The notes under the pieces were generated by a model. It was not told where the DNA came from. It saw only the letters and a program-made list of their open reading frames with translations, and did not search any database. From a virus, in IMG/VR virus record IMGVR_UViG_3300029319_000133, positions 1 through 26,357 of that record: a stretch of 26,357 nucleotides of DNA, one strand, 5' to 3'. The position numbers were made by a program, and so were the translations under genes. The stretch's first letter is position 1. Each line of letters opens with the position of its first letter. Positions 21,101 through 26,357 of this stretch are shown here, piece after piece.

Positions 21101-24100
21101 TTTGCATATTCCTTCATCATTCTAAATGATTCATATCCAGAGTCTCTCATAGGATTTTGCCTAACTCCAGTCATTAAATCCTCATGTACTTGATTAACAC
21201 TTTTAAGCATATTAAGTAAAGTATTTGAAGACTTAATTTGTTTAGGTTTAAACTTTAAATATTTCAAATGAGTAAACATAGGATTATCTTTTACATGACG
21301 AGGTAATCCATTTTCATCAGCCATAGTAAATATATCTTTTTTAATTATTTCTAAAAGTTGTTCATCATTATCCAATCTTTGTTTTAAATATTTCATAGGA
21401 TTTAAATAATCTTTCCTAGATGAAAGTTCATCTAAATCATTTATTGAATCAATAAATTTTCTATAATCTTCTTTTGACTTATCTGGCATCATATCTGCGT
21501 AACTCATGTAAAATTGAGTTACTGATTTATTTATAGTTGATAGTGGATTAGATGGCAACATCTGAGATAACCAATCAAAATCAGAATTATCTTGTCTCAT
21601 TCTATTTTCTACATTTTTAGTAAAAGGCATTAATCCAAATCGTTCCATATTGGAATCTGTTAAATTCATCATAGAAATATCTTTGTCAAAAAATCTTCTA
21701 TAATGTTCATTAGACTCTATCATTCCACTCAATATCCACTCACCCCATTTTTGAGATTGTTCTTTAGCATCAATAGTGTCGCCTAATTCTAATTTTCCAT
21801 TCGCCAATCCAACTATAGTTTGTAATCCATGTCTGTATCTAGCACTTTCTTTGTAAGGCATTGCTACTGGTCTATTGTTAAATATTCCTATGTCATCTCT
21901 GTTTCTAATCGGTTCCATATATGCATAAAGAAAATTTATTCCATGCTTTTCTATCATTGATATTAAATAATTTTGTCTTAACTCAAAAACACTACTCATG
22001 TCACCTTTATGTTCTTCAACATATTTAAATACTTCATTGTTTGTTATAAGAGATTCTTTTCCATATGGAAATATTTCATCAAGTAATGTATTAGAACCAT
22101 AAGTCTGTTTGTTAAATTCTTTTATTGCCTTCAAGTCTGTCATTGCAATATCATCTAATGTTTCAGTCCAACTATCATATCGAGTTCCATGAAAGTTTCT
22201 TAACATTGCATTCATTGTATTTGCATGAATAATGCTTGTTTTTAAGTCACTATCTTCTATAGCAACATACTTTTTATATTTTAAATCTTTAGGATGTATT
22301 TTTCTTTTAACAGATTCTGGGTATTTTTCTCTAAGTTCATTAGTTAATTTGTTTATAACCCAATCTATGTTTGATATTTTTTTCTTTTTCCACTTCCAAG
22401 AATAATTAGTTTTTTCTATTTGTTTCTTTTTCTTATCTAAGTTTTTAATTATTGCTACTTGCCTATTAAACCTTTGAGTGTCGTCTTTTATTCCTTTCGA
22501 TATTTCATCGGACCTCTCAACAAAAGCATCCTGTTCTTCCTGTGTATTTCCTGTAGGTTCCTGTTGGTCAAATGGGTCTTGCAATCTTGCATAGTCTTCA
22601 AATCTAGAAGGACTAGATACTAGTCTATTATACCAATTATCTATTTCTTGAAATGTTTCTATATCTAAGTTGTATTCTTTTTTATTTTCTAATAAATCTC
22701 TTGTACCTATCTGAACAGCGATTCTATCTAAATAATTGCCGCCATCGCCTTTAGCAACATTTTCAACTGCATCTGCTATTGGTTCAAATCTATTTTGTTT
22801 TTTATCTAATAATGTTTCTAAATATTCTTTATTTTTTATATCAGACTTTTTATATGCTAAGAATCTATTTAATCCATCATATACATCTTCATGGAAACTT
22901 TTAAATACTTTACTAGCCATATTCATATCATAAAAACTAGTTTTTCTTTTTTCACCAGCAACATACTTACTATCACCAAAAGCATTAAGAAGTTTATTCT
23001 GTTGATTCAAAAACTCTTTTATAATCAATTTATCTGCATCATTTAAATCTTTTGTGCTTTCTTGATACTTACCATCTACTAATTCATATTTAGAAAATAT
23101 CCTCACTCTTTGACCGTTAGCGGTTCTTCCATTTTTTAATATATCTTTTAAGTCTTGAGAACTAGCATCTGTAGGAGATATTGAATCTGCATATTTTGGA
23201 AATAAAAAATTATCCGCCCATTCATATATATTCCCTGCTATATTTTTATTTAATTTATTTGCACCATCAATAATATATTGAACCTCTAAAGCTGCTCTTT
23301 GATAATAAGCAAGAGATTCTGTATCAATTGTAACAACTTCTGTTGTTTTTCCATTTGCATCAACATCAGAATTATAAAGAATCGAAGGTCCTATTAAGTT
23401 TCCTTCATCATCTTCTGTAACTACATTTTCCCATGCTTTTACTTTTTTTGTTAAATGATTTCTATTCGCTAGGTTTTGTAAATAATTTAATTTTCTAGGA
23501 GTTTTCTGTGCTAATCCAATTGCTTTTTTAAATGCTATGCTTTGACCCATCTTTTGCAATGTAGCTTTTCTAGAATCTGTAGCATTCATTTGAAATGTAA
23601 AAGAAGGTTTCTCTTGTAAGTCATTAGGGTCTATTCCTTGAACATAAAATGCTTGATTTCTTTTGATATAATCAAACATATAGTCACTATGTGCAAAGAA
23701 GTAATCTACTTTATCAGCATCGTAATCACCTTCATATACATTAGCAATATCATAACTGTTAATCTCCACACCCAATCCCTGTTCTTTATCTAAGAAACCT
23801 TTTAATCCCAATAAGGTTATATCATTAGGTCTTGTTCTTGGATTTCTTCTTGATACTATTCCAATTTCATATCTTGTATTTACTAATTTAGATAATTTTT
23901 CTAAAAAATCGTGAACACTTCCTATTGTTCCATTACTAAATATATCATCTAAATTTTCAATAACTTTATTATCTGCATCTTTTATTTTTAAAAGTTTTGC
24001 TAATCCTTCAGTATCTTTTATTTGTTTAGCAAACTCTTCTTTAAATTGTTCCAATGTTAATACTTTAGTATTTTGGACTATTCTAATATTTTTATCGTCA

Positions 24101-26357
24101 GGCAATTCAGATAAACTAGTATCTCTTTCTTTATGTGGAAGGGCTATTTGACCTCTTAATATCATTTTATTATTAGAATCAAACAATGTAGGAAACAATC
24201 TAGTTTTTAATCCTTCACCTAAAAATGACTTAGCAGATTGAACTAGTGGAGCTTGCCCTCCATATCTATTAGATTGCAATGCTAGGTTTTTATCTTCTTC
24301 AGAATAAACTCTATTAGTAATAGACCTTCTTGTGCTAAACAATGTGTCTATATATTGTTGTGCTAAATACTTTTGAACTTGACTTGAACTATAATCATAT
24401 GGATTAGCCGCATCATTTAATTGCAAGTAATACATCATATTGCTAAGATTAGATAAAGCTCCTTGTTCTGGGGAATCTGGTATATTATTTTTTTCCAATT
24501 GTTCCCTCATAAAAAAGTTCATTTTATAAGGGTCCGCCATTATAGATTCCATTTGATTTAAGTTAGCAGTTAACTCGTCTATCAATCCTTTAAATGCATC
24601 TCTATGCTCATCTCTATTCATATAATTATAATCAGCGTCAGACTCACTTGCAGATAAAAGGTCAGCATCTTTTTCTGGTCTAAAACCTATAGCATCTAAA
24701 TCTATCTCTCTTATAAATGTATTCCTATCTGTTATCCTGTAATCTTTTAAATCATTCCACTCCAATCCCTTAAGAATACTATCTTGTTCTTCTCCATCAA
24801 CTATCTTAGGGTCGTATATTTTTGCACCAGAATCGCTTAATAATATATCTACAGGGTTTTTATCAAAGAACCCATCTAATGCTGGGCTATAGACAAAAAG
24901 GGTTTTACCATATAGTAATGTTTTACCTTCTCCTTGAGATGATATTATTGGTTTAATTGGATTTTTAGAATCTGGACTGTGACCCATCATTGTATGATAT
25001 TCAGACATAGCACCTTTAGATAAAAATGCTATACTATCAAAGCCAGAAACTTTTTCATGCGCTCTTCCTACAATATTTTTTCTATCGTATCCTTCTAGTT
25101 CTGGTATCTGGTCTTTAAATTCATTAACAACATCATCAACAATCTTTGCCATATTTTCTGTGCTATCATCCCATATAGCTACTCTATGTTTTCCATCTCT
25201 CAATCTTTCTTTTAACAACTCAGAAACTGGGTCTGCAAAATCTCGTTCAATAGCTGCTCTAGATTGTATAATAGATTCTAAATAAGTTTTTGTTGGTCTT
25301 ATAAAGTTTTTAGTAGTTACTAGTTTAATTCTTTTAATGTATTTATCTACCTCAACTGCATCTTTAGAATTAAGAACTCTTAATAATTCAGTATCGCTAT
25401 CACTTTTCAATGCAGTTTCAAGTATTAAATATTTCATAGCAGTTTCAATACTTGCTTCGTCATAAGAATGCTCGTTCTTAGTTCCATCAAAAGTATCTTT
25501 TAATGCTTGTATTGGTTTTTTGTTTTCAAGTAAATCTTTATATTGATTATAAAATCTTTCAAAGTCTTCAACAACCTTAACCATATCGCTACGATTAATT
25601 ACTATACTGTCCATCCCATCATAAATATCTAATTTCACTATACCAGTTTCAATACTAGATAATCCTTTTTCATTCAAACCAGTATCTAGGTTAGCCATTG
25701 AAATATTTACATTTTTTAATTGATTAGCAACTCTACTCCTTACTTCATTTATTTTTTTTATTTCTAATTCGCTTAATCCTTCCGTACTTAGTATGTTATA
25801 AGTTCTTTCTTGTATGTAATCTTTAAAATCTGTATAAACTACATTATTATCAAAAATTGAATAATTTAATTTTAAACTATTAAGTTTTTGAAATACTGGA
25901 TTATCTTGAAAAAATTCTTTTTCTTTGTCAGGGTCATATTTAATAGTTGAATTTCTAATAGACATTACAGGAACTTCTATCCTGTCTTTTAAACTAAAAA
26001 CTACTTGAGTTACATCCTCTATTACCGCACTTCTTTTTTTATCATTTAAGTCTTTAAACTCTACTCCATCTAAAACTACATCTCTTTGTAATCTATTTAT
26101 AGATTGTTGATTAAGATTTCCAAAATCATCTAACATATACTGTTGACTTTTAAATCTATTTGATTTTTCAAAAGGAGTTTCATTGGAATAATCAACATAC
26201 TTAACAGTTCCATCTTGGTTTTCTATTCTAAAATTATATTTTCTATAAAAGTCATCTATTCCAATCGAAGGATTTTTTACTTCATCCCTTGCTTCTTTAA
26301 CATATCTCCTATCAATCTTTTGCCTTTCCTCTATTTCTCTTAATATAAATTCATCTG
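21091..26357 (-). CDS. Giant single-chain DNA-dependent RNA polymerase (two double-psi beta-barrels), 5' end outside window
   Basis: The frame is open to the window edge, so the Met at 26136 is probably internal; at least 1754 aa are encoded. Numbering from that Met, a beta-like barrel shows EGKTLLYGKT (K405, K411), SPALDGFF, then PVDILLSDSGAKI. This parallels RpoB's lysine pair, NPIEDMPY and PVDIVLNPLGVPSRM. A beta-prime-like barrel shows RPNDITLLGLKGF (R769) and, exactly 35 residues later, D804-Y-D806-A-D808 followed by KVDYFFAHS. This parallels RpoC's RAPTLHRLGIQAF and NADFDGDQMAVHVPLS. Both barrels in one chain is the layout of YonO-like and crAss-like phage polymerases. Late strand and size suggest that it is packaged and injected to transcribe early genes (inference). 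Alignment was done by eye against RpoB/RpoC from memory. Confidence 0.8.
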   Translation of the reverse strand, partial: DEFILREIEERQKIDRRYVKEARDEVKNPSIGIDDFYRKYNFRIENQDGTVKYVDYSNETPFEKSNRFKSQQYMLDDFGNLNQQSINRLQRDVVLDGVEFKDLNDKKRSAVIEDVTQVVFSLKDRIEVPVMSIRNSTIKYDPDKEKEFFQDNPVFQKLNSLKLNYSIFDNNVVYTDFKDYIQERTYNILSTEGLSELEIKKINEVRSRVANQLKNVNISMANLDTGLNEKGLSSIETGIVKLDIYDGMDSIVINRSDMVKVVEDFERFYNQYKDLLENKKPIQALKDTFDGTKNEHSYDEASIETAMKYLILETALKSDSDTELLRVLNSKDAVEVDKYIKRIKLVTTKNFIRPTKTYLESIIQSRAAIERDFADPVSELLKERLRDGKHRVAIWDDSTENMAKIVDDVVNEFKDQIPELEGYDRKNIVGRAHEKVSGFDSIAFLSKGAMSEYHTMMGHSPDSKNPIKPIISSQGEGKTLLYGKTLFVYSPALDGFFDKNPVDILLSDSGAKIYDPKIVDGEEQDSILKGLEWNDLKDYRITDRNTFIREIDLDAIGFRPEKDADLLSASESDADYNYMNRDEHRDAFKGLIDELTANLNQMESIMADPYKMNFFMREQLEKNNIPDSPEQGALSNLSNMMYYLQLNDAANPYDYSSSQVQKYLAQQYIDTLFSTRRSITNRVYSEEDKNLALQSNRYGGQAPLVQSAKSFLGEGLKTRLFPTLFDSNNKMILRGQIALPHKERDTSLSELPDDKNIRIVQNTKVLTLEQFKEEFAKQIKDTEGLAKLLKIKDADNKVIENLDDIFSNGTIGSVHDFLEKLSKLVNTRYEIGIVSRRNPRTRPNDITLLGLKGFLDKEQGLGVEINSYDIANVYEGDYDADKVDYFFAHSDYMFDYIKRNQAFYVQGIDPNDLQEKPSFTFQMNATDSRKATLQKMGQSIAFKKAIGLAQKTPRKLNYLQNLANRNHLTKKVKAWENVVTEDDEGNLIGPSILYNSDVDANGKTTEVVTIDTESLAYYQRAALEVQYIIDGANKLNKNIAGNIYEWADNFLFPKYADSISPTDASSQDLKDILKNGRTANGQRVRIFSKYELVDGKYQESTKDLNDADKLIIKEFLNQQNKLLNAFGDSKYVAGEKRKTSFYDMNMASKVFKSFHEDVYDGLNRFLAYKKSDIKNKEYLETLLDKKQNRFEPIADAVENVAKGDGGNYLDRIAVQIGTRDLLENKKEYNLDIETFQEIDNWYNRLVSSPSRFEDYARLQDPFDQQEPTGNTQEEQDAFVERSDEISKGIKDDTQRFNRQVAIIKNLDKKKKQIEKTNYSWKWKKKKISNIDWVINKLTNELREKYPESVKRKIHPKDLKYKKYVAIEDSDLKTSIIHANTMNAMLRNFHGTRYDSWTETLDDIAMTDLKAIKEFNKQTYGSNTLLDEIFPYGKESLITNNEVFKYVEEHKGDMSSVFELRQNYLISMIEKHGINFLYAYMEPIRNRDDIGIFNNRPVAMPYKESARYRHGLQTIVGLANGKLELGDTIDAKEQSQKWGEWILSGMIESNEHYRRFFDKDISMMNLTDSNMERFGLMPFTKNVENRMRQDNSDFDWLSQMLPSNPLSTINKSVTQFYMSYADMMPDKSKEDYRKFIDSINDLDELSSRKDYLNPMKYLKQRLDNDEQLLEIIKKDIFTMADENGLPRHVKDNPMFTHLKYLKFKPKQIKSSNTLLNMLKSVNQVHEDLMTGVRQNPMRDSGYESFRMMKEYAKCK

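Noticed and set aside
20262-21125. Plus-strand frames within the 951-aa gene
   Set aside because: They are Ser/Leu-rich shadows with no ribosome binding sites, antisense to a coherent long protein.
21091-26136. N4-type (T7-like) virion RNA polymerase
   Set aside because: No T7-like palm or fingers motifs were recognised, while two-barrel (RpoB/RpoC-type) motifs are present in order.

Overview
The window is an AT-rich piece of a tailed double-stranded DNA phage, probably podovirus-like and sequenced from an uncultured source. Nothing bacterial, no integrase and no insertion sequence is visible. The host cannot be named. Most rightward genes have strong AAGGAG-type ribosome binding sites, so the host probably uses Shine-Dalgarno initiation.

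Layout. Positions 30-6626 (minus strand) are a tight packaging and late operon of overlapping genes, in transcription order: a 72-aa protein, small terminase, a zinc-ribbon metallophosphoesterase, two small proteins, large terminase, an M15 peptidase and the portal. Positions 6627-6862 are the divergent control region, with a good rightward sigma70-type promoter candidate followed by a perfect GC-rich palindrome. Positions 6863-18207 (plus strand) are the early and middle genes: many small proteins, then a replication and recombination set (Cas4-like nuclease, Rad52-like annealing protein, SSB-like protein, DUF932 protein, D12-class adenine methylase, DnaB helicase, RuvC-like resolvase). Positions 18245-26357 (minus strand) hold two giant late genes: a 951-aa protein and, upstream of it, a protein of at least 1754 aa that is still open at the window edge.

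The main discovery is that the giant protein carries both catalytic signatures of multisubunit RNA polymerases in one chain. A beta-like block has two lysines followed by PVDILL. A beta-prime-like block has RPNDITLLGLKGF, then exactly 35 residues from its Arg to a DYDAD triad, which is the spacing in bacterial RpoC. Size, late-strand position and the large neighbour resemble the virion-packaged RNA polymerases of crAss-like phages. I infer that it is injected to transcribe the early plus-strand genes.

The second discovery is a set of about nine strongly structured intergenic elements between 7.2 and 14.0 kb. Most are closed by a perfect or near-perfect long-range stem and lie just upstream of a ribosome binding site. 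Several contain convincing pseudoknots or mutually exclusive pairings. They could be phage noncoding RNAs, RNase III-type processing sites or cis-regulatory switches; I recognise no known family.

Pairing claims were read by eye. No folding, covariation or homology search was run.
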